Positions 27,505-36,008 of a stretch of 64,000 nt of DNA are shown one piece after another. Position 1 is the first letter of the stretch. The number at the start of each line of letters is the position of its first letter. Location: positions 3,906,001 through 3,970,000 of the forward strand of contig NZ_CP036298.1 of assembly GCF_007752135.1 (NCBI RefSeq). Reading direction: 5' to 3'. The notes beneath the pieces are model-generated. The model was given only the letters and a program-made list of their open reading frames with translations. It had not been told where the DNA came from and did no database searches. This DNA comes from Aureliella helgolandensis. Its GTDB lineage: Bacteria; Planctomycetota; Planctomycetia; Pirellulales; Pirellulaceae. The position numbers and the translations under genes are program-made.

Positions 27505-28479
27505 ATGGCGACGATCAAACGGATTTTGGTGACTGGCGGTGCGGGCTTTCTAGGCTCGCACATGTGCGAACGCCTCGTCGCTGATGGGCATGATGTAATT
27601 TGTCTTGACAATTTCTTCACCAGTCAGAAATCGAACGTGGTTCATCTCCTGGGCGCACCCAATTTCGAGTTGATTCGGCATGACATCACACTGCCTATCT
27701 TTTTAGAAGTGGATGAGGTCTATCACATGGCCTGCCCTGCAGCTCCGGGGCATTACCAATTCAATCCCATCAAGACGATTAAGACCAGTGTGGTAGGCTC
27801 GATCAATATGCTGGGGCTTGCCAAGCGGTGTGGCGCTCGGATCCTGCTCGCCAGCACGTCTGAGGTCTATGGTGATCCGGAAGTCCACCCACAAACGGAA
27901 GATTATCGGGGCAATGTCAATCCGATCGGTCCACGCGCTTGCTACGACGAGGGAAAGCGGGCTGCCGAAACACTCTTCATGGATTATCACCGAATGAACA
28001 AAGTTGATATTCGCATCATCCGAATCTTCAACACATTCGGCCCTCGCATGCACCCCTACGACGGACGCGTCGTTTCGAACTTTATTCGTCAAGCCTTAAC
28101 TGGAAACGACATCACGCTCTTCGGAGATGGGCAACAGACGCGCTCATTTTGCTATCGGGATGATTTGGTCGAGGGGGTTTTTCGCATGATGAATTGCGAA
28201 GATAATTTCATCGGTCCCGTAAACATCGGCAATCCAGGGGAGTTTACGATTCGAGAACTCGCGGAGCTGGTGATTGAACTGACAGGGGCGAAGGTAAAAC
28301 TTATTCACAAGCCTCTGCCTGCTGATGATCCCACCCGCCGTAAACCCGATATCTCCCTCGCCAAAGCGAAGCTGAACTGGCAACCCACCATCACCTTGCG
28401 TGAGGGGCTTAAGAGTACGATTGACTGGTTCAAGTCCATTGACCTCAGCCATTATCGGCCGCCAACACCTAACTTCTAA
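27505..28479 (+). CDS. uxs: UDP-glucuronate decarboxylase (UDP-xylose synthase)
   Basis: A 324-residue short-chain dehydrogenase-type enzyme converting UDP-glucuronate to UDP-xylose using bound NAD. Seen: [15 protein letters not shown] (10-24), the UXS-specific [41 protein letters not shown], catalytic CYDEGKR and [22 protein letters not shown]. Length and all these segments match the soluble bacterial UXS. The product feeds glycan synthesis, consistent with the polysaccharide genes at the left end, although it is not linked to them. Confidence 0.95.
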   Translation: MATIKRILVTGGAGFLGSHMCERLVADGHDVICLDNFFTSQKSNVVHLLGAPNFELIRHDITLPIFLEVDEVYHMACPAAPGHYQFNPIKTIKTSVVGSINMLGLAKRCGARILLASTSEVYGDPEVHPQTEDYRGNVNPIGPRACYDEGKRAAETLFMDYHRMNKVDIRIIRIFNTFGPRMHPYDGRVVSNFIRQALTGNDITLFGDGQQTRSFCYRDDLVEGVFRMMNCEDNFIGPVNIGNPGEFTIRELAELVIELTGAKVKLIHKPLPADDPTRRKPDISLAKAKLNWQPTITLREGLKSTIDWFKSIDLSHYRPPTPNF

Positions 28480-28580
28480 GGTGCCCGGCTGGCTGGGGAC
28501 AGAGGCGTTGCAGTCCGCCCAGCCATGAATGCCGGTTGCGCGATGCAGCAGGGTGTCTAGTGGGATAGTTCAGGTAAAGC

Positions 28581-29606
28581 CTAGCTGGGCTTGAGTACCG
28601 ACTTCACTACTTCGCCTCGATGCATTTTCTCGAACGCCGTATGCCACTCGGCGATGGGCCAAACTCCCCCGATGATGGGTTGGACATCCAACTGGCCCGA
28701 AGAAAGCATGGCGATGACGCGTTCCCAAATAGGCCAATTGTGACTGAAGCTTCCCTGGAGCTTGACGTTCTTTTGCACCAAGGGGTCTAGGTTAAAACCG
28801 AGTGGTTGCGGGCCCCAGCCGACTTTGCTGATCCAGCCAGCCGGGCGGACTACATCCATAGCAATTTGCAAGGTGACGCTGGCACCGGCGGCATCGATAA
28901 CACCGTCACATCCCAGTCCATCTCGCTCCAACGCCCAGGGCTTTACATCTCCAACAATGGCTTCGCAACCGTATTGCTTGGCAATTTCCAAGCGATGGCG
29001 ATCGCTCTCCAGCCCGACTAAAGCCACTTCTGCCCCACACAGTCGGGCCATCGCTGCGCACAGGATACCAATGGTGCCAGGCCCCAACACGACGACGCGA
29101 TCCCCGGGTTCGATCCGCGCATTGCGAACAACGGCGTTGTACGCCACGCAGCAGGGTTCGGTGAGGCAGGCGTGTTCCATTGCCAAGCGATCCGGCACGG
29201 CATGCAAAATCCGCGACGGGACGCACACGAACTCGGTCATCGCTCCATTGACCCCATAACCGAATCCCTTGCGGGTCGGGTCAAGGTTGTAAAGGCCACG
29301 TCGCGACATTGGACTTTGGGGATCAATGATCGCTGCCGTTTCGCTAACGACACGGTCCCCTTCCTGCCATCCCTGCACGTTGGCTCCGACTTCCGCAATG
29401 TGCCCGCCGAACTCGTGCCCAAGCACAACCGGATAGTTGACCGGCCACGAGTGATCGGCCGTCCATTGATGAAGATCGCTACCGCAAACGCCTACGTTGG
29501 CCACCTTGAGCAACACGTCATCCGCACCAATGGTCGGGCGGTCCACTTCTCGAATCTCCACGCATCCTTTTTCAGGTGCGTAATTTACGACGGCTGCAGA
29601 TTTCAT
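28581..29606 (-). CDS. Medium-chain zinc-type dehydrogenase lacking the structural-zinc cysteines
   Basis: A 341-residue member of the sorbitol/threonine dehydrogenase family. The catalytic zinc residues are present: Cys41 (GVCGSD) and His64-Glu65 (GHEFGG). The NAD-binding motif VVLGPGTIGILCAA is near 170. The usual structural-zinc cluster C-x2-C-x2-C-x7-C is replaced at the same spacing by Asp95, Ser98, Ser101 and Asp109, around the otherwise familiar RRGLYNL. ATG 29606 was chosen because the family N-terminus MKSAAVV begins there; the in-frame extension upstream is not conserved-looking. It probably oxidises a polyol or hydroxy acid; substrate unknown. Confidence 0.88.
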   Translation of the reverse strand: MKSAAVVNYAPEKGCVEIREVDRPTIGADDVLLKVANVGVCGSDLHQWTADHSWPVNYPVVLGHEFGGHIAEVGANVQGWQEGDRVVSETAAIIDPQSPMSRRGLYNLDPTRKGFGYGVNGAMTEFVCVPSRILHAVPDRLAMEHACLTEPCCVAYNAVVRNARIEPGDRVVVLGPGTIGILCAAMARLCGAEVALVGLESDRHRLEIAKQYGCEAIVGDVKPWALERDGLGCDGVIDAAGASVTLQIAMDVVRPAGWISKVGWGPQPLGFNLDPLVQKNVKLQGSFSHNWPIWERVIAMLSSGQLDVQPIIGGVWPIAEWHTAFEKMHRGEVVKSVLKPS

Positions 29607-29907
29607 AGGTTTATCTCGGGCTGGAGCATCGACGATGCGGGAAGTGGCGGAGGATGTCTGGTGATCTGTCCAGAAAAGTGGACAGGACATTGTCACCTGT
29701 CCAGGAGGACAATCAAGCCCGCTGCTCCAAGAAATCTTTTCAGAGACTCATCCCGTATTCCCACCTCGCCGCGACGAATCGAGAGAGAGGGGGGGAAGAG
29801 ACAAAGTGCAGGTCTATAAAAGACCGGGGACAGTTGTCCTGGTCTCGAACCCGCAAACCGGAATGGGGCGAGCTGACGCAACCTGCCGCCACACGTTTTA
29901 CCGGTAT

Positions 29908-30090
29908 TGCAGCCCTCCGCACAACAACTGTCCGCAATCGCAACCCGCCGCGTAAGCAAGGACAGGTGGCTGCCGCTAAAGGACAATTGCGGACGCCACC
30001 TCCAAGCTGAGATCTAGCTTCACCTTAAAACAACCCTCTGCACAACGACAGTCCGCAATCGCCACACGCTGCATGAGCAAGGCCGGATGC
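29908..30090 (+). repeat. Two-copy direct repeat, 122-base period, related to the 115-bp MITE
   Basis: Units start near 29908 and 30030. Each contains a CCGCACAACAACTG-like run, GTCCGCAATCGC (29929 and 30051) and a GCAAGG block resembling the MITE interior (AACCCGCCGCGTAAGCAAGG in the first). In the first unit GTCCGCAAT (29929-29937) and ATTGCGGAC (29985-29993) form a 9-base inverted repeat around the shared core. Confidence 0.65.
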
Positions 30091-30220
30091 AATGTCGCTA
30101 CTATTCGATTCAGAGTGCGGTTTCTGCCTTGGGGTTGAGAATGCAAGCAGATCAACGAGCCCTGCCACGGAGGGCCGCGATCTGCCAGGACTGCATGCGA
30201 GTATCCTGGGTTCGCAATTG

Positions 30221-30258
30221 CCAGAAGCCTGTTCGTGCGTAGGTGAACAGGCTTCTGG
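30221..30258 (-). terminator. Strong stem-loop downstream of the exported low-complexity protein gene
   Basis: CCAGAAGCCTGTTC (30221-30234) pairs perfectly with GAACAGGCTTCTGG (30245-30258) around a 10-base loop, about 50 bases after the stop of the minus-strand gene. There is no T run afterwards, so it may be a processed 3' end or a terminator of another type. Confidence 0.55.
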
Positions 30259-30310
30259 AGCGGTGAGAAATGTGGCTCGCAGGGCAACGCAATCTTATCT
30301 TACGCAGATC

Positions 30311-31471
30311 TTATTCCTGAGGCAGAGTCTGTCCGTTGAGCACGGGAGCTTCCACGGCGGCCTCAACAGCGCCTTCGGCAGTCGTAGCCTGAGTCGACGA
30401 CGAACCCTGCGTGGAGGATTCGAGATTTGCTCGAGATGATGCACTGCCTTCCGACGCAGAACCATCTACCTGAGCTTCGCCTTGCACCTTGTTGTTCAGC
30501 GCTGCATCGCTTTCATCTGCCTGCTGATTCCGCTGAGCCGCTTCTGCTTGGACGTCGGAACGGGCCGCATTCTCTGCTGGGGCCTGCGCGGCGCCACGTT
30601 TCTCGTCGACTACGGAAGTGGCGGAAGAGCCAGCGTTGGATTGGTCAGAAGTATCTAAGTTGTTTTGTGGATAGCTTCCGTATGCGGCGCGGTGATCTCC
30701 AGCCATTCCTGATGATTGCGGAGTGGCGGCTTGCGGAGCGGTACCCTCGTTAACTTGCGCATCGAAGTAAACGCGGCAGCCGGCTACGCATATGAATTCA
30801 CGTCCGTACGCGTCATGCTGCAAGCGGTATACTGGACCGTTGCGGTAAGCGGAGCCGCTTTGCGATCCCATGTTTGATGGGGTGCTCATGGGCCTCTGCG
30901 ACCATCCAGTGGAACTGTTGCCCGTCGGTGCATTGCTCCCGGAGAGGGCATTCGCGTTTGAATCGCTCGATGGTGGGTTGCTGGGGGAGAGTGCCGCGTT
31001 TGCAGATGCTTGGGTTCGCCCGTTGAGGTTGTTGGCAGCTGCCGCGTTGTTCGATTGCTGAACGTTCGCGTTAGCCGCAGCATTGTTCGGCGACTGCAGA
31101 CTGGATTCTGCCGCAGTGTTTAAATTGTTGCGGTTCCCCAGACCCTGTGTATCCGCCTCCGCCCTCAATTGGCCACTAGTTGTCGCGTTTGCCGAGCCCG
31201 CTTGAGTGGAGACACTGTCTTGAGTATTGACGCTTGCGGTCCCGTTGCTGTTGCCATTGAGCTGAGCAGAGGAACTCGATCGCGATTCAAGGGATTGTGT
31301 AGCCACCGGAGCTGGGCTGGGATTCGGTACACTGGCCTCGAGTCCCGATTGCGAATTTCCTATTACCCTTGCTGGATTGCTAGGAGAGGAAAGCGGCTGC
31401 TGTGCGAAGGATGCGGAGCACGTCGCGGTGGCTGCTCCAAGGACTACTGCACTGTACAAATTGAATCTCAT
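30311..31471 (-). CDS. Exported Asn/Ser/Gln/Ala-rich low-complexity protein
   Basis: A 386-residue protein with a signal peptide (residues 5-23, cleavage at SFA-QQ). Most of the mature chain is low-complexity Ser/Asn/Gln/Ala/Thr sequence. A short ordered island around residues 205-240 (GPVYRLQHDAYGREFICVAGCRVYFDAQ) contains the only two cysteines of the mature region that I can see close together (CVAGC), likely a disulfide. Such proteins in planctomycetes are usually cell-surface or periplasmic. I do not recognise a family; composition may overstate similarity to unrelated proteins in any search. Confidence 0.7.
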   Translation of the reverse strand: MRFNLYSAVVLGAATATCSASFAQQPLSSPSNPARVIGNSQSGLEASVPNPSPAPVATQSLESRSSSSAQLNGNSNGTASVNTQDSVSTQAGSANATTSGQLRAEADTQGLGNRNNLNTAAESSLQSPNNAAANANVQQSNNAAAANNLNGRTQASANAALSPSNPPSSDSNANALSGSNAPTGNSSTGWSQRPMSTPSNMGSQSGSAYRNGPVYRLQHDAYGREFICVAGCRVYFDAQVNEGTAPQAATPQSSGMAGDHRAAYGSYPQNNLDTSDQSNAGSSATSVVDEKRGAAQAPAENAARSDVQAEAAQRNQQADESDAALNNKVQGEAQVDGSASEGSASSRANLESSTQGSSSTQATTAEGAVEAAVEAPVLNGQTLPQE

Positions 31472-31843
31472 GGATTTGTTTCTCCGTGAAATGAGGTAGA
31501 TGGTGACCGAACCGCAACTTCCAGATCGCGTCGAGGCTCAGCCGTTGAGATGGTCTGGGTAGACAAGGCAAAGGGCATGCCAATCGTTCAAATTCGGAGA
31601 GATACTGGCGGAAGCACTGCGGCTTGAGTGATCGCACGCCAGCCGCTTGTTCGCCAGACGCGCAGGCTGCGTTCTCAGAAAGTTGGCGAGACCAACTTTC
31701 GCGATCGAGCGATTCGATCCTGGACCTCAATGTGCAGCGGTCAACGCAGATTTCGGTGCTTTGCCACCTTGAATGCTGGCCGAGAGGTCGGAGTAGGGGG
31801 GATGGGCCGTGATAGATTTCGGGGGGCGATTGCCGGCCCTATA
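31472..31843. other. Intergenic region, no gene seen
   Basis: Region upstream of the exported low-complexity protein gene, up to the split MITE copy. It probably holds the promoter of that gene. Small frames on both strands show no domain and no good start signals. Confidence 0.5.
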
Positions 31844-31931
31844 CGGGCTGTTGATTTAATCGCAATTTGAATTGTAATGCGGAGGTAGCATCCTTAATTG
31901 CCTTGTAGCGGAGGTTGTCTTTCCTTACTCA
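31844..31931 (+). repeat. 115-bp MITE copy 1, left 88 bases
   Basis: Starts CGGGCTGTTGATTTAATCGC and is preceded by the target base run TATA (31840-31843). It is interrupted at 31931/31932 by the group II intron; the remaining 27 bases are at 34068-34094. With flanks, the two ends read CTATACGGGCTGTTGA and, inverted, CTATACGGGATGTTGA, 15 of 16 matching. Confidence 0.85.
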
Positions 31932-31976
31932 GTGGGTAAGGCGGAGGCTGGCACGATTGCCAGCCACCACCTCCCC
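31932..31976 (-). ncRNA. Group II intron domain VI
   Basis: Minus-strand stem: GGCTGGCA pairs with TGCCAGCC around ATCG, continued by AGGTGG pairing with CCGCCT and GGG with CCC. A bulged TA precedes CCCAC, placing an unpaired A 6 bases from the 3' end, close to the usual branch-point position of 7-8. Confidence 0.65.
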
Positions 31977-32008
31977 GTTGTCGCGATGGGGGCGTTTCCC
32001 CATATTTA

Positions 32009-32033
32009 CCGTCGTGCGTCTTTCTCGCAACGG
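32009..32033 (-). ncRNA. Candidate group II intron domain V
   Basis: Minus-strand hairpin: CCGT pairs with ACGG, a 2-base CG bulge lies on the 3' side, and TGCG pairs with CGCA around AGAAAGA. This copies the outline of domain V, including its bulge and a GAAA-containing loop, but is about one base pair short. A further hairpin (ATGGGG/CCCCAT) lies between it and domain VI, which is unusual, so the call is tentative. Confidence 0.5.
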
Positions 32034-32108
32034 GCGCCCCCCTTCTCATTGCCTCTGCGGTGTAACCCGGCCTCCATTCTGGAGTTGGTCGCGGTAGAGG
32101 AGTTCGAT

Positions 32109-33293
32109 TCATGAGCGTCCCATGGTTGTTGCAGTAAAGCTAAGCAGTTCCAGGAGCCCAAGCCGTTTTAGAAAAACTCGTTTCTTCATTCGGTAGTTGT
32201 CGTTAACACTTTTCCGTTTGAATTTCATGCAGCGGACTCGCATTCGAATCCACTTGTCTAGCTGCTGAAACAGAAAGACACATGTTGAGAATTCCGTGGC
32301 GAAGTAGTTCGCCGTTCCTCGAATGACTTGGTTCAGTTTCTCGATCGCGGTACCGTTCAGGTTATGGTGGCGTCGGGTTATCTCCTGGACCTTGGTCTTG
32401 AATTTCTCCACTGACTTGGTTCGCATCGTTCGCGACAGCCGAGAGAGTCGAAACCCCAGGAAGTCATAACCTTTCCCGTAGCTTGTGATCTTCGTTTTCT
32501 CAGGACTCAATGAGAGCCCAAGTTCTGTCATTATGGATTGAACCAGCGTCAGTGCTGCTGTAGCCTCAGCCTTGTTCTGGCAGGTAACCACGAAGTCGTC
32601 CGCATATCGCACGAAGCGGTATCCGGCTTGTTCGAGTTGCCAATCGAGCTTGTTAAGCACAATATTTGCCAGCAGCGGGCTGATGACACCGCCTTGTGGG
32701 GTGCCGATCGTGGTGGGGCTGAAGACTCCATTCTCCATGACACCGGCTGCGAGAAATCGTTCGATTAAGTCAAGGATATTGCCGTCGGCTACCTCCGCTG
32801 CGACTGCCTGAACAATCAGTTTGTGCGGGATGTTATCGAAGAAGCCGGAGATGTCAGCATCGAGAACGATGTTGTATCCTGCTTGATGATGTTCCAACAC
32901 TTTCCGGATTGCTTGGTGGCATCCTCGCTTTGGACGAAACCCGAAGGAGCTATCGTGAAACAGTGGCTCGAAGATCGGTTCGAGAAGTCGCCGAACGACC
33001 TCTTGTGCGATCCGATCCCGGACAGCCGGAATACCAAGCGGACGAAACTTTGTTTGTGAAGCATCTTTGGCGATCCACTTCCGACGCAGGGGCTTAGAGA
33101 CGAAGGTACCTCTCGTCTTTAAGTCTTTCATCAGAGCGGCTAGATTGTCATCGAGGTTTTCCTCGAACATGGCAATGCTAACCTTGTCGATGCCAGCAGC
33201 TCCACGGTTCCGCTTGACAGCTTTGAATGCCTCCCGCATCATTCGGTCGTCAATGCGTCCGGTGAGCGAGTGAACTTTCTGCTTTTTGGCCAT
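32109..33293 (-). CDS. ltrA: Group II intron reverse transcriptase/maturase
   Basis: About 394 residues from the ATG at 33293, which has AGAGGA upstream. Reverse-transcriptase blocks are visible in order: KFRPLGIPAVRDRIAQ, FGFRPKRGCHQAI, VLDADISGFFDNI, GTPQGGVISPLLANI and the catalytic YADD in RFVRYADDFVV, then KTKITSYGKGYDFLGFRL. The following region (about 300-394) is the maturase X domain; it ends without a DNA-binding or HNH endonuclease domain, so mobility would rely on single-stranded or replication-fork targets. It promotes splicing and retrohoming of its host intron. Confidence 0.93.
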   Translation of the reverse strand: MAKKQKVHSLTGRIDDRMMREAFKAVKRNRGAAGIDKVSIAMFEENLDDNLAALMKDLKTRGTFVSKPLRRKWIAKDASQTKFRPLGIPAVRDRIAQEVVRRLLEPIFEPLFHDSSFGFRPKRGCHQAIRKVLEHHQAGYNIVLDADISGFFDNIPHKLIVQAVAAEVADGNILDLIERFLAAGVMENGVFSPTTIGTPQGGVISPLLANIVLNKLDWQLEQAGYRFVRYADDFVVTCQNKAEATAALTLVQSIMTELGLSLSPEKTKITSYGKGYDFLGFRLSRLSRTMRTKSVEKFKTKVQEITRRHHNLNGTAIEKLNQVIRGTANYFATEFSTCVFLFQQLDKWIRMRVRCMKFKRKSVNDNYRMKKRVFLKRLGLLELLSFTATTMGRS

Positions 33294-34067
33294 GAGGCCA
33301 TCCTCTCTTGAATGAACTGTCATCTTTGGCGTTGGATCACTGGCCGTCGTTTCTTAGTCGCTTGCTCGTTGTCTGAGCAGCAGGGCTCAGCTACCTCATT
33401 TGGTGAGGCTCTCACTCGCGGACTAGCTTGCGGCATCTATCGTAGCGTTGGAGATGATCTAAGTTAGGTTTTTCCTTTCGCTGATATACCCAGCTACTTC
33501 GGATCTGCTTCGATCCCTTGAACCGCCTAGGGTCACCCCTGGGCAGTCCCCGGTTTACCGGCAAGACATCAATCGGACTGGATGGAGCGTCGTGCGTCCT
33601 ACGTCTTGTTCCTCTCGCGTGGCCTCGGCTTTCACTGGAAGCTTATACGTTGGCTTTCCAAGCCTATGTTGCTTGGACGAGTTGGGACCTCACCGGTCAA
33701 GTCGCGAACCATTTTCTCGAGGTGAAACCACCAAGCACCGTGACGTTTGAACGACAGCTAGCCGTACATGCTGTCGCCCGACGATCGATTCGAGCGATCG
33801 TCATGCTTCACCGAAGCGTGGTGGCTGGCACTCCGCCTGGGCCGAATCGTGATTCCTCCCCAAGTCTTGTTCCTTGGCTCCTTCGCTGTCATATTTATTC
33901 TGACACTAGCTGCTTACCTCCATTTCTGAAGTTCGGGGAACAAGTTCTGAACCAGTACGGACCAGCTCAGGTAGGATTTGGCAGTCATTTCTGATTGCCT
34001 CACCGTTTATTGCCTGCTGACTTTTGTCGGCAGGCGACTAAGTTCGCGAGCTCTGCGGCTCGCGCAC

Positions 34068-34094
34068 GCAGCGGGTTACCATTTCAACATCCCG
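34068..34094 (+). repeat. 115-bp MITE copy 1, right 27 bases
   Basis: GCAGCGGGTTACC onward to CATCCCG, then TATA (34095-34098), repeating the TATA before 31844. Joined to 31844-31931 it gives exactly 115 bases, the same length as copies 2 and 3. Confidence 0.85.
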
Positions 34095-34099
34095 TATAG

Positions 34100-34847
34100 C
34101 CTGGCGGAGCGGTCCGTCTGAGGATGACGCTACCTTTCAATCCAGCGGTGGTTTGAGTCCATCCGCGAACGCGGGGTCGCGCTCCGGCTTCATCGCTGGC
34201 GAGGAGGTAGACAGAATGCTCGCGGTACGGCGCTCTCTAACGGCAGCCGCCAAAACGCCGCCATAACTTTGGTACATAAGTGCATTTGACCGAGGGATGA
34301 CCCTGCGTGCAGAGCTCGACCGTCGCCCGGCGTCTTCTTCGGCTTGTTCAAAAATTGGCTCGTCAAAAAGCAGGAATCCGTGGTGAGCAATTTGTGGTGA
34401 ACAATCTAGGGGCGGGCGAGCACTGCCGTGCCGGTTGACGGTTAGGCGGGCTGCCTGACGGTTAGGACTGGATACGGTCCTAACTCCACAATTCTTGATC
34501 GCTGTGGTCCGGCTATTGAGGTGATGTCGTGAAGCTTGGACGCTGAGGAAGCCGCGGCCTAACACCTGCAACCAGATTGAACCGGGCAAAACCGGGGACA
34601 TGCGGCGAGGGATCCCCCCGCGAGAATTGTCAATTGCTTCTGGAGGGGTGGGTGGTGTCCGTGAGTGGTGGGGTTGATGTTCATGCTAATGGACTGTTCT
34701 CCTGCCACCGAAGGTTGTAGATTATACCCCTAAGCCAGAGCTGTTAAGCCTGCCGAGTCCTTTTGCTGCTGTAGTGAGCTACGCTGCTACGGAAACACCC
34801 TGTCTTACCTAATGCGCCCAAAGTAGTTTACGAGAAGCAAGAGTTTC
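34100..34847. other. Intergenic region, no supported gene
   Basis: About 750 bases after the intron-split MITE. It holds a small hairpin, GTTAGGAC (34461-34468) with GTCCTAAC (34477-34484), and a TGACGGTTAGG direct repeat around 34436-34466. A 154-residue minus-strand frame (34137-34601) has no domain and repeat-derived-looking composition; I do not call it. Confidence 0.5.
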
Positions 34848-35249
34848 ATGGTTCCAGCAGAACAGACTTCGCTCCGTCGAGTCTTGATAGTCGATGATGA
34901 TCGCCACTTTCTTCGGGCAGTGGAACTCTACCTCGCCTCTGACTTACAACTTGTCTTAGCAAGCTCTGGAGAAGCCGCACTCGAGGTACTGGACACGCAG
35001 AGCTTCGACGTTGTGGTTAGCGACATGAACATGTCCGGGATCAGCGGAGTTGAATTCATCAAACAAGCTCGCCAGGTAGCACCCGCGACGATCTATATGC
35101 TGTTGACCGCCAGTCGTGACAGCAGCATCGCCATTCAGGCGTTCAATGAGGCGGGAATCTACATGATGGTCAGCAAGCCTTGTGACCTGAAAGATTTAAG
35201 GGAGTGTATTTTTGCTGCGGGCAACGAGTACGATAAGCAAGTTGGTTGA
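34848..35249 (+). CDS. Receiver-only response regulator
   Basis: A 133-residue CheY-like receiver domain. Acidic pocket VDDD (17-20), phospho-acceptor Asp in VVSDMNMSG (about 63), Thr in LLTASRD and Lys in VSKPCDL are all present. No output domain. ATG 34848 follows a weak AG-rich region. It would act by protein-protein contact in a phosphorelay or with a separate kinase; no histidine kinase is in the window. Confidence 0.92.
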   Translation: MVPAEQTSLRRVLIVDDDRHFLRAVELYLASDLQLVLASSGEAALEVLDTQSFDVVVSDMNMSGISGVEFIKQARQVAPATIYMLLTASRDSSIAIQAFNEAGIYMMVSKPCDLKDLRECIFAAGNEYDKQVG

Positions 35250-36008
35250 GGAGCGGAAGCTGCCAGCTTGCCAGCATGCTGGGCGCGTTCGAGCCCCCTC
35301 TTGGAACCTGACCTGGCTACGTGGGGCGTCTGCTGCCGGATGCAGTCTGAAGATGCAGTGAGGATTCAATCATGGATGAATCAACTGTTCCAGACGCCGC
35401 TTCACGGCTTGTCGAAATAGCAATCCGCTGCATGAGCAAGCGAGGTTGGACGCCGCGACTCGCGAATTCATGGCACGCTCTCATCGTTCACAGCGAAATT
35501 GCTCTCAATTTATCAAGCTTTATCGAGCCGTTCAGACTGCGGGACGTTGAATAACCGGCTGATTTAAGTGGACGCCGGGGTGGGGCAGGACGCGAACTTC
35601 CCGATATCGAGCTGCAAAGCCGGCCGTCTCAAGTTGCCCCCGCCCGATTGCTTCAGCCTACTTCGTGTTACCGAGTTGCATCTCATTGCGTTTGAGGAGG
35701 GGAAGTTAGGCGAAAACCTGAGGAATGAAGCCTAGTGGCGGAAAGTGGAGCATCGTACAGCAAGGGATCCAGGCAGGGCGGCACAGTGAGGCGAGTGCTG
35801 ACGGCTATTTCGCCTGTGTCCGCTGAAAGGGGGGGGCTTGAGGTCGCGGCAGCGGTCTGCTGGGAGGTGAGTTTCTGCGAGGTGTAGCATGCCAGGGGGG
35901 AATCAACTACAATTGAGCCACCTCCATTGATGCTCATCGGTGCACTTTTCTCTTCTTATCTACCTGCACGGGGTTGATGTAAGCCACTCTACCTTCAAGG
36001 AGCCTCCC
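35250..36008. other. Intergenic region with a decayed MITE fragment
   Basis: About 760 bases between the response regulator and the hemerythrin-like gene. The segment 35405-35450 resembles one end of the 115-bp element (TGTCGAAATAG, then CCGCTG...GAGCAAG). A 60-residue frame at 35372 covers this fragment and is probably not a gene. No terminator with a T tract was seen. Confidence 0.55.

Larger units (their letters stand above)
29607..30310. other. Intergenic region with repeats
   Basis: About 700 bases with no supported gene. It holds a short hairpin (CTGTCCA and TGGACAG, about 29666-29686), a 122-base-period direct repeat with decayed MITE core sequence (listed separately), and a strong stem-loop at 30221-30258. 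Confidence 0.6.
31932..34067 (-). mobile_element. Group II intron, complete, 2,136 nt, inserted in a MITE
   Basis: On the minus strand the element begins GTGCG at 34067, the conserved group II 5' end, and ends CCCAC at 31932. The reverse transcriptase/maturase gene lies inside, with about 770 bases of ribozyme before it and about 175 after it. A domain VI hairpin with unpaired A near the end (31932-31976) and a domain V-like hairpin (32009-32033) follow the gene. Deleting exactly these coordinates restores a 115-bp MITE like the intact copy at 60364, which supports both boundaries independently. The encoded protein lacks an HNH endonuclease domain. Confidence 0.82.

Noticed and set aside
33518-33994. 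158-residue plus-strand frame opposite the intron
   Set aside because: It falls in the structured 5' ribozyme part of the group II intron, antisense to it.
34137-34601. 154-residue minus-strand frame after the intron
   Set aside because: No recognisable domain, no signal peptide, no start signal; it lies in a gap holding small repeats and hairpins.
35372-35554. 60-residue plus-strand frame
   Set aside because: Covers a decayed MITE fragment; no homology pattern or start signal seen.
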